The notes: generated by a model from the letters alone, not told the origin. 64,000 nucleotides of DNA from a virus (IMGVR_UViG_3300044611_001070:31736-95735), one strand, 5' to 3'; shown: positions 20,221 through 28,942, numbered from the stretch's first letter. Made by a program: numbers and translations.

Positions 20221-22734
20221 ATGAGTTATATATTAAAAAATACATCAGGGTTGGTTAGTACTAGAATTACTGACACCGGAAGGTTAAAATTATCACAAGG
20301 TAATTTTAATATATCCTATTTCCAAATTGGAGATAGTGAAGTGTCATATAATGAATTACCAAACACTTATAATCAATCAAATAGTGTTGTTTTAGAACCA
20401 AGTTTTAATAGTCAAAATAATGCTGGATCTCCTGAATCAAACAAACAAAATATTAAATACCCATATTATGTTGATGACAATAATATTAATACATATGGTA
20501 TACCATTTATGGATTCTGTTATTGAACCTGTTTATAATAGAGCCCCACTAAGAGGATTTTTCACAGGTAATACAACTGCATCAACAATTAATTATAGTGC
20601 ATTTACTGGGTCAAAATATGTTGTCACATCCAATTATATTGTTGATATGTCAACATTAGATGGGTCAAATCAAATAACAATTATTCAAGACATATGTGAC
20701 CCAACAAATACCAATAAACCTGGTGTTGGAGATTTTATTACAATATATTATGATGGTTTAGCAAAGTATGATTGTTCTTGTGTTAATTTACCGACACCAA
20801 CACCAACGGCAACAATAGGTACTACACCAACATTAACTAATACTCCCACTGTGTCAAATACTAATCTTGACCCGTGTGCGTCACCAACACCAACTCCAAC
20901 TCCATCGGCAACACCTTGTTTGACACCATCAAACAAACCTGTTTGTCCTATACCACCTGATCCATCATGTGTTAAACCTGTTCACTCATGTTTTCCTATC
21001 TTAACTTATAGAATTATTGATATTTGTGAGAACAATGTGACTTTGGATAGACCAACACCAAATTATATTGGTTTAAGTACGTATTGTTTTGGTAGAGTAT
21101 TGGTATATCCACCGAATATGACAACAATATATGATAGTATCACACCTAGACCACATTGGAATGATGATGTTATTAATTTTGAGTCAATTTGTGATATTGA
21201 TCAGTTTGATGTGAAAGTATGGAATATGAATATTCCGTGGACTGAAAGTCCTGCAGGATTAAGATCTACTGAGTATGAAGATTATACGTATTTTGGTTCT
21301 ATTGATTATATTGGTAGTAAAGAATATTTTGGATATAATTCTACATCAGGACAGACTGATACAAGTTATGTGTATTATTATAACTCATTTGATGAAATTG
21401 TTCAGGTTAAACCTGAGGAACAGAAGGCAATTGCAATTATACATTATACAAATCAAACTATAGATTTCTTCTATGGTGAGAAATTTGCGTTAGAACCGTA
21501 TAACAATTCAAACCCTGATGATACAACAGGACAAGCAAGAAACTTTAAATTACATATGCCAACATTAATGTGGCATAAAAATCCTGAGTGTTGTTATGGT
21601 CAAACATTTTGGGTTGATCCTCCGGGATTTGATGGAAAAGATTTATTCCAAGTTCAATATATTAAGTCAACTAAGAATACTGATATGAATCAACCTGGTA
21701 TTCGTTATTATCACTTGTGGGACACTAATGCAAATGCAGATGGATTACCAAGTAGAGTTGGTAAAGTATTCCCTGATAGTAAATTAATTATTATTGATGA
21801 TGAGGAAATTATTGCGGCGTTATCATACAAGTCAAATAGAAACTGGACGTTAACGGCACCACAGGTGTCTTTAATAACTCCTAACACTTGTGGTTTAACT
21901 ACCGCAACTACTGAAGGTATTTTAACAGGTAGTAGTGAAACTATGTTTGTTACTTATAGATTAAGTAATCCTTACAATTTTACTAATTCACTACATTCTA
22001 ACTATTATTCTAAAATAACTGGTAATAATAATGATTGTAATCCTGACACATCTAAAAATGTGGCGGTTAGATTTGGTGCCGAGTTTAAATGTTTAACACA
22101 ACCTGGATATAGTCCGATAACAACAACTACCACATATCCTTTATTAACAACGACTACAACTTATTTACCATTAACAACTACCACAACAACACATTGTCCA
22201 ATTACTTGTGATACACCTAATGGATTCTTTGCAACTAACTTCCAAGTAATAGCACAAAAAGTGGTAACAGGACAAAGACCTGATCCATCTAAATGGAAAG
22301 TTATTGACTACACTAGTTCGTTATCAACAACAACAATAAATGGGTATATAACTGAAGAAGGTTTAACTGGAACAACATTTGTTATTACTCCTGATCTTTA
22401 TAATAATGCACCATATTATAATCTTAATAATTTCATTCCATTAACACCACTTGGTACTACCACACCTAATCTTAATTTTGGTGATGAGTACTTTTTCTAC
22501 GGAGCATTTGAAAGTGATATACAGGCAACAATTTATGAGATGAGGTATAAAGTAAATTTAAGTTTTGCTGAATTTCAAACCACAACAAATCCTACATGGA
22601 AAAAAGGATCTAATTCTTATGTCACTGAGATTGCGTTACTTGATAGTAATAAAGATGTTATGGTTGTTTCTAAGATGCAATCACCTGTGTTAAGACAAGG
22701 TATACAACAGTTCGTAGTTAAGTTAGATTTGTAA
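20221..22734 (+). CDS. Large tail protein with Thr/Pro linkers
   Basis: An 837-residue protein whose N-terminus (MSYILKNTSGLVSTRITDTG ... NISYFQIGDSEVSYNELP) looks like the attachment domain of a fibre-type protein. A Thr-Pro linker at about 197-240 and a Thr-run linker (TTTTTY type) at about 631-659 divide it into three globular parts. Cys residues cluster after the first linker. It is the last plus-strand gene of the tail block. I do not recognise a named family; structural tail-fibre or adhesin role is inferred from linkers and position. Confidence 0.6.
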   Translation: MSYILKNTSGLVSTRITDTGRLKLSQGNFNISYFQIGDSEVSYNELPNTYNQSNSVVLEPSFNSQNNAGSPESNKQNIKYPYYVDDNNINTYGIPFMDSVIEPVYNRAPLRGFFTGNTTASTINYSAFTGSKYVVTSNYIVDMSTLDGSNQITIIQDICDPTNTNKPGVGDFITIYYDGLAKYDCSCVNLPTPTPTATIGTTPTLTNTPTVSNTNLDPCASPTPTPTPSATPCLTPSNKPVCPIPPDPSCVKPVHSCFPILTYRIIDICENNVTLDRPTPNYIGLSTYCFGRVLVYPPNMTTIYDSITPRPHWNDDVINFESICDIDQFDVKVWNMNIPWTESPAGLRSTEYEDYTYFGSIDYIGSKEYFGYNSTSGQTDTSYVYYYNSFDEIVQVKPEEQKAIAIIHYTNQTIDFFYGEKFALEPYNNSNPDDTTGQARNFKLHMPTLMWHKNPECCYGQTFWVDPPGFDGKDLFQVQYIKSTKNTDMNQPGIRYYHLWDTNANADGLPSRVGKVFPDSKLIIIDDEEIIAALSYKSNRNWTLTAPQVSLITPNTCGLTTATTEGILTGSSETMFVTYRLSNPYNFTNSLHSNYYSKITGNNNDCNPDTSKNVAVRFGAEFKCLTQPGYSPITTTTTYPLLTTTTTYLPLTTTTTTHCPITCDTPNGFFATNFQVIAQKVVTGQRPDPSKWKVIDYTSSLSTTTINGYITEEGLTGTTFVITPDLYNNAPYYNLNNFIPLTPLGTTTPNLNFGDEYFFYGAFESDIQATIYEMRYKVNLSFAEFQTTTNPTWKKGSNSYVTEIALLDSNKDVMVVSKMQSPVLRQGIQQFVVKLDL

Positions 22735-22786
22735 AAAACTTTAGTTTTAACATCTTACTATTATATTATAATAAAACAATCTTTTT

Positions 22787-23395
22787 ATGAGAACACCAAT
22801 GAAAAACTCACCTAAAGTATTGGGATTAGACATCTCAACTAAAACAATAGGGTGGGCACTTTTTGATATTAAAACACAAGATTTATTAGAATTAACTCAC
22901 GTATCTCCAAGACCTAAAAATAAAGATACTGATGAAAATAAGATGTTAGAATTAATATTAAAATCTGAAGTATTTAAAACTAAATTAGAGGATTATAAAA
23001 AATTAGGGATTGTAAGTGTTATTATTGAAGAACCATTATTAAACTCTAATAATGTTTATACAATCCAAACTTTATTAAGATTTAATACGTTAATATGTAA
23101 AACAATTTATGATGTTTTAGGTATCGTTCCTGAATTTATATCAACTTATAACTCAAGAAAATTTGCATTCCCTGAATTAGTTCAAGAAAACGATAAAAAG
23201 AAACACGTTTTATTTGGCGGACTTCCTAAGGACATTGATAAGAAAATGATCATATGGGAGTTGGTTGCAAAAAAAGAACCTCAGATCCAATGGCAATACA
23301 CAAGAAACAATACTTTAAAGAAAGAAAACTTTGACCAAACAGATGCTTATGCTTGTGTGTTAGGTTATATGAGAAGTAAGGAAATTTGGAATTAA
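22787..23395 (+). CDS. RuvC-like RNase H-fold resolvase/nuclease
   Basis: A 202-residue protein with the three acidic motifs of RuvC-type nucleases: VLGLDIST (Asp15), a strand ending in VIIEEPLL (Glu81/82), and DQTDAYACVLGY (Asp183/Asp186) at the C-terminus. Such enzymes cut branched DNA (Holliday junctions) and in phages serve recombination and packaging clean-up. The length fits RuvC (about 170-200). An alternative start at the Met5 codon (22799) is possible. A strong hairpin terminator follows 26 nt after the stop. Its place between the tail block and the inverted tail-like genes is unusual for a recombination enzyme. Confidence 0.72.
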   Translation: MRTPMKNSPKVLGLDISTKTIGWALFDIKTQDLLELTHVSPRPKNKDTDENKMLELILKSEVFKTKLEDYKKLGIVSVIIEEPLLNSNNVYTIQTLLRFNTLICKTIYDVLGIVPEFISTYNSRKFAFPELVQENDKKKHVLFGGLPKDIDKKMIIWELVAKKEPQIQWQYTRNNTLKKENFDQTDAYACVLGYMRSKEIWN

Positions 23396-23421
23396 TATCG
23401 TTTAATTTACCGATAATTTAG

Positions 23422-23452
23422 AATATCGTCTTTTTAGACGATATTTTTTTTG
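23422..23452 (+). terminator. Intrinsic terminator after RuvC-like gene
   Basis: A 10-bp perfect stem AATATCGTCT / AGACGATATT with a TTTT loop is followed by a run of T. It separates the plus-strand block from the convergent minus-strand genes. Confidence 0.85.
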
Positions 23453-23475
23453 TCTTATATTTTTAACCACAAATA

Positions 23476-25176
23476 CTATCCACTACATGGATATACTGCA
23501 ATACATGCCGCACAACTATTTGTACCTACAAAAATAACTCCGGCACCAACGGGTGATCCAACAGATGTAGAAACTGTAGTCCAACAATTATTATTGTAAA
23601 CTACTCTTTGACCCGCAATAGTTCCTGAAGGTAATATTAAAATAATATCCGGACTAGCCAAACAACAATCAGAAACTAACCATTTATCTCCACCTGTTTG
23701 AGTTAATGTTTGGGTAGGAGTAGGAGTTAAAGTTTTTGTTGGGGTTGGTGTTAATGTTTTTGTTGGGGTTGGTGTTAATGTTTGTGTTAATGTTTGAGTA
23801 GGAGTTTGTGTTAATGTTTGTGTTAATGTTTGAGTAGGAGTTTGTGTTAATGTTTGTGTGGGGGTAGATGTTAATGTTTGAGTAGGGGTAGGAGTTAATG
23901 TTTGCGTAGGGGTAGATGTTAATGTTTGTGTTAACGTTGGAGTTGGAGTTAACGTTGGTGTTGGTGTTGACGTTTTTGTTGGTGTAAGTGTTGGTGTGGA
24001 CGTTAGTGTTGGTGTAGGAGTTAATGTTTGAGTAGGGGTAAGTGTTGGTGTCGGTGTAGGAATAATACATTCAGAACACGAACCTTCTGATTCAAGACCT
24101 AAAATATCTGTTAAAACTATAGTAGAAATTCCGGCAATATTATCAACAAAACCATCATAAATTATACAAGTTGATATACCATCAACAAATGATTGGTATA
24201 CATATCCTTCATCTGGTGTATTACCTAAAGGATCTAAAACAACATCTGTTGTGTAATATAAAAATCCTGTGTAACATTCTTTAAATCTTTTACTACCTGA
24301 ACATTTAATATATTCATCAAATGTGTTAAACACAACAGATCCATCAAAATTACAATTATATTGTGGTGATATAGTCGGTGTTGGTGTTGGTGTTTTTGTT
24401 GGTGTTGGTGTTGGTGTTAAAAAACTTACAACTACTGAAATTCCTACACCTCCACAAATTTCAGTTGCGGTTGGTGTTGGAGTTGGTGTTGGATCTGGTG
24501 TATTTGTAAGTGTTGGAGTAGGAGTTAAAGGTAACTCACAATCAAACGCAACCTCAAAAGATATTGGTTGACAATATTGTGTTGTTGTTGGTGTTGGAGT
24601 GGGACAAGCCCCATAGTTAAAAAAACTATTACATAAATTAGGGCAATGGTCAAAACAAGGAGACGCTCCAAATAATAAACAATCACCACCTAACGAATTT
24701 GATAAACACCAAGAATTTTCCGATGAAGAAAAAAATATGTAATATCCGTTATTTCCTGACCAATAATTATTAGAATTATATGTCCCCCCACTATAATAGT
24801 TATCATAATATGGTTCAACATCTACACAATAAGATATTGAGCATGATGAAGGTGTCAATGTTGGTGTTGACGTTAATGTTGGTGTTGGTGTTAATGTTGG
24901 AGTTGCCGTTGGTGTACATTCAGGACAATCACAACATACAATTTCCACGATACCACCTTTACTTGCATCATAATAATAGATATTATTACCATCACTAAAA
25001 TATATATCCGCTGGAAAAGTGGTACCAGTACAAAATGGATCATAATATAGATCCCCACTTAATAGGTCTAAACTATCGCCATAAATTGCGGTGGGGTACG
25101 GGACAGGATGTGATGGTTCACATATATCATCTATACTATTACTTAACTTAAAAGAACCTAAAAGATTACACGCCAT
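23476..25176 (-). CDS. Tail fibre/adhesin-like protein with Thr/Pro repeats
   Basis: A 566-residue protein on the minus strand. Several Cys-rich globular segments (about 1-85, 105-200, 290-370, 495-566) are joined by T-P-T-P/T-Q-T-L linkers, the longest at about 372-495. This is the same stalk chemistry as the plus-strand gene at 14494, so it is probably a fibre or decoration protein. It starts at the TAATG that ends the upstream 73-residue gene, so the two form a translationally coupled pair. The orientation, opposite to all other tail genes here, is notable. Confidence 0.6.
   Translation of the reverse strand: MACNLLGSFKLSNSIDDICEPSHPVPYPTAIYGDSLDLLSGDLYYDPFCTGTTFPADIYFSDGNNIYYYDASKGGIVEIVCCDCPECTPTATPTLTPTPTLTSTPTLTPSSCSISYCVDVEPYYDNYYSGGTYNSNNYWSGNNGYYIFFSSSENSWCLSNSLGGDCLLFGASPCFDHCPNLCNSFFNYGACPTPTPTTTQYCQPISFEVAFDCELPLTPTPTLTNTPDPTPTPTPTATEICGGVGISVVVSFLTPTPTPTKTPTPTPTISPQYNCNFDGSVVFNTFDEYIKCSGSKRFKECYTGFLYYTTDVVLDPLGNTPDEGYVYQSFVDGISTCIIYDGFVDNIAGISTIVLTDILGLESEGSCSECIIPTPTPTLTPTQTLTPTPTLTSTPTLTPTKTSTPTPTLTPTPTLTQTLTSTPTQTLTPTPTQTLTSTPTQTLTQTPTQTLTQTLTQTPTQTLTQTLTPTPTKTLTPTPTKTLTPTPTQTLTQTGGDKWLVSDCCLASPDIILILPSGTIAGQRVVYNNNCWTTVSTSVGSPVGAGVIFVGTNSCAACIAVYPCSG
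23700..24057 (-). repeat. Degenerate Thr/Pro-encoding tandem repeat, inverted relative to 16698-17340
   Basis: Units read on the plus strand as gTTAATGTTTG(a/t)GT(a)GG. GTTAATGTTTGAGTAGGA at 23786-23803 and 23822-23839 is the exact reverse complement of 16851-16868. The array is a potential substrate for slippage or inversion. Confidence 0.8.
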
Positions 25177-25397
25177 TATATATTAATATTTTCTATTATC
25201 ACACAATCGTTATCATCAATTACTTTAACCACAAAATTTGTTAATGAGGAAAAAATTGATGGAATTATAAAAGAATACGGTAAATTACCACTATTGATGG
25301 TTGATACATATATACAAGTTGTGTATCCTGTATCACATACGTAAACATCATATGATGGTATTCCGGTTATTGAAGTAATTGTAATTTGCGTACTCAT
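25176..25397 (-). CDS. Small tail-associated beta protein
   Basis: A 73-residue protein that resembles half of an SprB-like or fibronectin-like module (YDVYVCDTGYTTCIYV ... NFVVKVIDDNDC). It is the first gene of the two-gene minus-strand unit, overlapping the next start by one base. An ATATTTATAC motif lies 18 nt upstream of its ATG on the minus strand. It may be a small fibre partner or chaperone; unrecognised family. Confidence 0.5.
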   Translation of the reverse strand: MSTQITITSITGIPSYDVYVCDTGYTTCIYVSTINSGNLPYSFIIPSIFSSLTNFVVKVIDDNDCVIIENINI

Positions 25398-25415
25398 ATA
25401 TTTTTATTCTATTGT

Positions 25416-25422
25416 ATAAATA
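25416..25422 (-). promoter_or_regulatory. Late-promoter-like motif TATTTAT (minus strand)
   Basis: The plus strand reads ATAAATA; on the minus strand TATTTAT lies 18 nt before the ATG of the 73-residue gene. It also argues that the primase on the plus strand starts at 25484 rather than at the TTG at 25412. Confidence 0.45.
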
Positions 25423-25483
25423 TAGTGGGAATGAAAAACTTGTGAAGTTGATTAACCGAATTAATTTACCTATATTACTAAAG

Positions 25484-26383
25484 ATGGAAGAAAATGATGC
25501 GATTGTTGAATTATTGGAGGACCTTTTGGGTGACCACGGACTTCACTACCCCAATAAGGGTCAGATATCTTTCAATTGCCCTGTCTGTGATGATGATAGG
25601 AATAAACATAATTTAGAAATAAATTACGTAAATAATGTGTACAAATGTTGGTCTTGTGGTGATGTGGATGGAACTCACGGATCTTTGGGAAAACTTTTTG
25701 ATAAGTACGGAAACAAGAAATTAAAGAAACTATATAATGTCTTAAAACCTGAGACGGTACAACCAAGACAAAAAAGAACAAAAAAATTAACACTTCCTGA
25801 AGGGTTCACGTTATTTACGGAGTCAAGTCCGGTATATCCAGTAAGAAGACAAGCATATAATTATTTAAAAAGTAGGGGAATAACAGATGAAATCATTAAG
25901 AAATATAATATTGGCTTTTGTGATCGTGGTAGTCATACAGGTCGTATTGTTGTACCATCATATGATGGTAAAGGAGAGTTAAATTATTATGTTGCCCGTA
26001 GTTGGGACACAAAAAGTAAATTTAAATATAAGAACCCTGAGGCAGAGAAAGACATAATAATCTTCAATGAAAGATTAATAGATTGGGATAAAGACATTTA
26101 TTTAGTTGAGGGAGTATTTGATGGATTCTTCTTGGATAATTCAATTCCAATGTTAGGTAAACATATGTCGGAACTTTTATTTGAAAAAATATATATGAAA
26201 TCTAAGGGGAATGTGATAATTGCTCTCGACGGTGATGCTTGGGATAACTCAATAAAACTATATCGTGAACTTAATGGTGGTGAGTTATATGAACGAATTA
26301 AGATTGTTCATTTACCTATGGACCAAGATGTATGTGATTTAAGAGGAAATATAAACGAATACTTCGTAAAATTAAAAGATTAA
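25484..26383 (+). CDS. DNA primase, DnaG-type (zinc-binding and Toprim domains)
   Basis: I choose the ATG at 25484 (299 residues); an upstream TTG-started extension reaches 25412 but runs into the promoter-like site of the divergent gene. A zinc-binding domain is clear: C32-PVC35 ... C55-WSC58. The Toprim domain shows DIYLVEGVFDGFF (conserved Glu) and VIIALDGDAWDNS (DxD). The protein makes RNA primers at the phage fork. There is no helicase domain fused, so a separate helicase must exist elsewhere. It shares one base with the next start (TAATG). Confidence 0.8.
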   Translation: MEENDAIVELLEDLLGDHGLHYPNKGQISFNCPVCDDDRNKHNLEINYVNNVYKCWSCGDVDGTHGSLGKLFDKYGNKKLKKLYNVLKPETVQPRQKRTKKLTLPEGFTLFTESSPVYPVRRQAYNYLKSRGITDEIIKKYNIGFCDRGSHTGRIVVPSYDGKGELNYYVARSWDTKSKFKYKNPEAEKDIIIFNERLIDWDKDIYLVEGVFDGFFLDNSIPMLGKHMSELLFEKIYMKSKGNVIIALDGDAWDNSIKLYRELNGGELYERIKIVHLPMDQDVCDLRGNINEYFVKLKD

Positions 26384-27237
26384 TGGATTTAAAAAAAATA
26401 TCTGAAGAGATCAGAGAAATCATATCAGAAAAACAAAAAGAGTTTCAATTAACATTTGAAGAGGACGCTCATAAATATACCATGTTAGACATAAATGGTA
26501 AATTAAGAGATGATTTTCCTTCTGTTTCTAAATTGATGAAATATTTCTATACGGAATTTGATTCTGAAGGAATTTCATTTAGAAAGGCGAATGGTGATCC
26601 TTATGAGCAACAACGATTGTTGGAGGAATGGGCTGCCGCTGGAACATATTCCACAAATATGGGTTCTCGTGTTCACTTCATATTAGAAAAACATACATTA
26701 GAAGAATTTGGTATTGGTAAAGAAGTAAGACAACCAATTTATGAATGTGATGCAGAACAGATAGTAAAAGGAGATACTATGGTTGTTGCTGGTAAACGAT
26801 ACATTGATTTACTTAAAGAACGTAATTGTATTTTACTTGATACGGAGATGGTTTTAGGTCACCCTGAATTAGGGTACACAGGACAACCCGATAAGGTATG
26901 GTTGATTATTGGTGTTAATGGTGATCTTGGTATTTTGATTACGGATTGGAAGACAAACAAACCTAAAAACTTTGAAAAGAATAATTACACAAAACCAATG
27001 AAAAGACCATTTGAGGATTTACCTGATAACGCTCTTGGTCACTATAACACACAATTACCATTCTATGGTAAACTATTATTAAAAATGTTGGAAGGGACAA
27101 AATATGAGAACATTAAATTGATGGGATGTATTGTTGTGTTATTAACTGAAGAAAGAGAATTTGTTGAACATAGAGTTGCAAAGAAAACAATTAACACAAT
27201 TCTTGAAATGGATATGAAAAAGTATTTGACAAAATAA
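26383..27237 (+). CDS. PD-(D/E)XK nuclease (RecB/Cas4-like exonuclease fold)
   Basis: A 284-residue protein. Core motif: TEMVLG (Glu155), GQPDKVW (Asp170), ITDWKTNK (Asp188, Lys190) and a later Q-LPFY helix (QLPFYGKLLLK), the order found in RecB-type PD-(D/E)XK nucleases. It is coupled to the primase by a one-base overlap, so it is probably used in phage DNA replication, recombination or host DNA breakdown. Whether it is an exo- or endonuclease cannot be told from sequence alone. Confidence 0.72.
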   Translation: MDLKKISEEIREIISEKQKEFQLTFEEDAHKYTMLDINGKLRDDFPSVSKLMKYFYTEFDSEGISFRKANGDPYEQQRLLEEWAAAGTYSTNMGSRVHFILEKHTLEEFGIGKEVRQPIYECDAEQIVKGDTMVVAGKRYIDLLKERNCILLDTEMVLGHPELGYTGQPDKVWLIIGVNGDLGILITDWKTNKPKNFEKNNYTKPMKRPFEDLPDNALGHYNTQLPFYGKLLLKMLEGTKYENIKLMGCIVVLLTEEREFVEHRVAKKTINTILEMDMKKYLTK

Positions 27238-27247
27238 ATAAATTAAA
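27234..27247 (+). promoter_or_regulatory. Recurrent intergenic element ATAAATAAATTAAA
   Basis: The element starts within the stop region of the nuclease gene and lies 12 nt before the micro-gene at 27260. Related copies lie at 28254-28268 and 28606-28617. It may be a middle-type promoter element or a simple AT-rich junction. Confidence 0.3.
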
Positions 27248-27259
27248 CTATATTATAGT

Positions 27260-27349
27260 ATGGAATCTACAATAACACCAATTTGGTACACCAACACTAG
27301 TTGGGACACCGAAACAATTAAAATAAACGTAAATTATATTATAAAATGA
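27260..27349 (+). CDS. Micro-gene, 29 residues
   Basis: ATG at 27260 opens a 29-codon frame (MESTITPIWYTNTSWDTETI ...) that ends in TGA overlapping the next ATG (ATGA at 27346-27349). The overlap and the intergenic element 12 nt upstream support it as a real small gene. Function unknown. Confidence 0.45.
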   Translation: MESTITPIWYTNTSWDTETIKINVNYIIK

Positions 27350-27564
27350 TTGATGATAATATCATAAGACCCAAGATTAATCTTAGGGAACAACCAACTA
27401 TCCTTTGCGAGGAGTGTGGATCAAAATTCTTCAAAGAAGTAACTATGTTGAAGAAAGTACCTAAATTGTTAACAGGAAGCCCGGAAGATACAATTGTACC
27501 ATTCCCAACTTATATGTGTAATAGTTGTGGATTTGTGAATGAAGAATTCTTAATTTTTGAATAA
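27346..27564 (+). CDS. Small zinc-ribbon protein
   Basis: A 72-residue protein with two CxxC pairs, CEECGSKFF near 24-32 and CNSCGF near 61-66, typical of a zinc ribbon. Its stop overlaps the next ATG (TAATG). Possibly a nucleic-acid or protein-binding adaptor; no family assigned. Confidence 0.6.
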   Translation: MIDDNIIRPKINLREQPTILCEECGSKFFKEVTMLKKVPKLLTGSPEDTIVPFPTYMCNSCGFVNEEFLIFE

Positions 27565-27710
27565 TGGATATTGGTAAAATGACAATAACTGAAGCTTACC
27601 CACATCTTAATAGTGTGGCATTATCATATGGTTTAAAATTAAACAGAGCAAAAGATTTTAAATTTGCAAGAATTATTTTAGTAAATCTTTATAATAGAGA
27701 ATTGATATGA
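27564..27710 (+). CDS. Small unknown protein, 48 residues
   Basis: The frame begins at the TAATG overlap with the zinc-ribbon gene and ends with an ATGA overlap at 27707-27710. It is basic (MDIGKMTITEAYPHLNS ... RAKDFKFARIILVNLYNREL). Coupling on both sides supports reality. Function unknown. Confidence 0.5.
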   Translation: MDIGKMTITEAYPHLNSVALSYGLKLNRAKDFKFARIILVNLYNRELI

Positions 27711-27922
27711 CACATAAAGAATTTTATATTTGGTTAGAAGGTTACTTGTATGGTAAACTTGAAAATAAACACATAGAAATTACGCCTATTGTAGAAAAAA
27801 TGGGTCAAGTAAAAGATAATGAATTTAAAAGTAATATGTTACCTTTTCAAAATATACCTATTCCTGTAAATCCATTCCCAATAGAAGATGATTTGGGATA
27901 TCCACCAAAAATAGTAATGTAA
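27707..27922 (+). CDS. Small unknown protein, 71 residues
   Basis: The N-terminus, MTHKEFYIWLEGYLYGKLE, resembles short phage proteins seen beside replication genes. The C-terminal half is Pro-rich (FQNIPIPVNPFPIEDDLGYPP), which suggests a disordered tail. Coupled upstream through ATGA. Function unknown. Confidence 0.5.
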   Translation: MTHKEFYIWLEGYLYGKLENKHIEITPIVEKMGQVKDNEFKSNMLPFQNIPIPVNPFPIEDDLGYPPKIVM

Positions 27923-27924
27923 TT

Positions 27925-28257
27925 ATGATTGAAGATATTAAAGTTATACACCTTAAGAGTAACGCACAACAACTTGAAACATGGATTGCCATGTTAAATG
28001 GTGAAATTATAGGTCACATATATATGGAACGAGAAGAGAGTAATAAAATAAAATTCTTAGATGCTTGGGTACATGAGGAACATAGACTAAAAGGTGTTTT
28101 TAGAATGTTGTGGGATACTAGGTGGGAATATGTTAAAACTCGTTATAGTGGATATACAGTATATGCTTGGTGTAAACCAAGTTCATTACCATTATTAATT
28201 GAAAAAGGATTCACTGAAGGTGAGACATCAACTTATGTTGAAAAAACAATAACATAA
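27925..28257 (+). CDS. GNAT-family acetyltransferase-like protein
   Basis: A 110-residue protein with the GNAT core: a strand EIIGHIYMERE, then FLDAWVHEEHRLKGVFRMLW in place of the acetyl-CoA loop, and a C-terminal LPLLIEKGFTEGE, matching the usual (Y/L)-x-K-x-GF ending. It is short for GNAT (usually 140-170), lacking the first helices, and the Q/RxxGxG/A loop is degenerate (HRLKGV). It could acetylate a host protein or a nucleic-acid base; the target is unknown. Confidence 0.55.
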   Translation: MIEDIKVIHLKSNAQQLETWIAMLNGEIIGHIYMEREESNKIKFLDAWVHEEHRLKGVFRMLWDTRWEYVKTRYSGYTVYAWCKPSSLPLLIEKGFTEGETSTYVEKTIT

Positions 28258-28268
28258 ATAAATTAAAA
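28254..28268 (+). promoter_or_regulatory. Recurrent intergenic element ATAAATAAATTAAAA
   Basis: Overlaps the stop of the GNAT-like gene and ends 2 nt before the ATG at 28271. Same sequence as at 27234. Confidence 0.3.
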
Positions 28269-28270
28269 CT

Positions 28271-28606
28271 ATGAAAAACTTATTAACCATCATTATTAGT
28301 ACATCAATTCTTATTGGTATATTTGCATCCATTATTAATAATAGAGCGAATACCAAATTCAGTGGAGTAATAAAAGATAAAGAAAGAATAATTGACAGTC
28401 TTAAAAAAAATCCTCATATAGACACTCTATGGTTATCATTACCTGAAGACTCCATCAAGGTTCAAATAGAAAAACAATTAAAAAAAATTCAATCTCAAAG
28501 GGATAGAAATCGGGCGTTGAAAGAATATATTATTTTATTAGAAAATGAAAACCAATTTTTAGGTAGTGTTCTTGCAGAAAAAGAATTAAAAGACGGTATC
28601 AAATAA
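28271..28606 (+). CDS. Membrane-anchored coiled-coil protein
   Basis: A 111-residue protein with one N-terminal transmembrane segment (about 3-22, LLTIIISTSILIGIFAS) followed by a charged helical region (about 60-105) likely to form a coiled coil. This N-in, C-out layout fits inner-membrane spanins, but no outer-membrane partner is next to it and it lies among replication-region genes. Unassigned. Confidence 0.5.
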   Translation: MKNLLTIIISTSILIGIFASIINNRANTKFSGVIKDKERIIDSLKKNPHIDTLWLSLPEDSIKVQIEKQLKKIQSQRDRNRALKEYIILLENENQFLGSVLAEKELKDGIK

Positions 28607-28617
28607 TAAATAAATTA
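28606..28617 (+). promoter_or_regulatory. Recurrent intergenic element ATAAATAAATTA
   Basis: A third copy of the element, overlapping the stop of the preceding gene and lying 15 nt before the ATG at 28633. Confidence 0.28.
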
Positions 28618-28632
28618 CTAAAAACATAAAAA

Positions 28633-28848
28633 ATGAAAAGATATCCCGCATTATTCATTAAATGGTTGGCTAACCGTTTTGGATACAAAATAGGAATGAT
28701 TAAAATTGATGGTAATAAGAAACGTGGTAAAAGAGAAACTTTCGTACCTCACACAAGAATTGAGGGTGATTTAGAGATATTGAGATATTTGGATATCTCA
28801 GGATACCTCTTTAAAAAAGAACCATTTAATAGAAGTAAAAATGATTGA
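28633..28848 (+). CDS. Small basic unknown protein
   Basis: A 71-residue, strongly basic protein (MKRYPALFIKWLANRFGYK ... GNKKRGKRET) with no membrane segment. The next micro-gene starts inside its last codons. Possibly a nucleic-acid binder; unrecognised. Confidence 0.5.
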   Translation: MKRYPALFIKWLANRFGYKIGMIKIDGNKKRGKRETFVPHTRIEGDLEILRYLDISGYLFKKEPFNRSKND

Positions 28849-28942
28849 TATGTTATATAGATTAAGATACAAATTATTAAAATATGTGTTGTATAATCAA
28901 CGTAAGATTAATAAAACAACAAAGATTACCCTAAACGATTAA
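28841..28942 (+). CDS. Micro-gene, 33 residues, basic
   Basis: The frame starts 8 nt before the end of the upstream gene and encodes a Lys/Arg/Tyr-rich peptide (MIDMLYRLRYKLLKYVLYNQ ...). It fits the overlap pattern of the block, but nothing else supports it. Confidence 0.35.
   Translation: MIDMLYRLRYKLLKYVLYNQRKINKTTKITLND

Noticed and set aside
22735-22757. Hairpin after the last tail gene (AAAACT/AGTTTT)
   Set aside because: The stem is short and almost pure A/T with no clear T-run; not strong enough to call a terminator.
25412-25483. N-terminal extension of the primase from a TTG codon
   Set aside because: It would overlap the promoter-like site of the divergent gene, and the ATG at 25484 gives a natural primase start.
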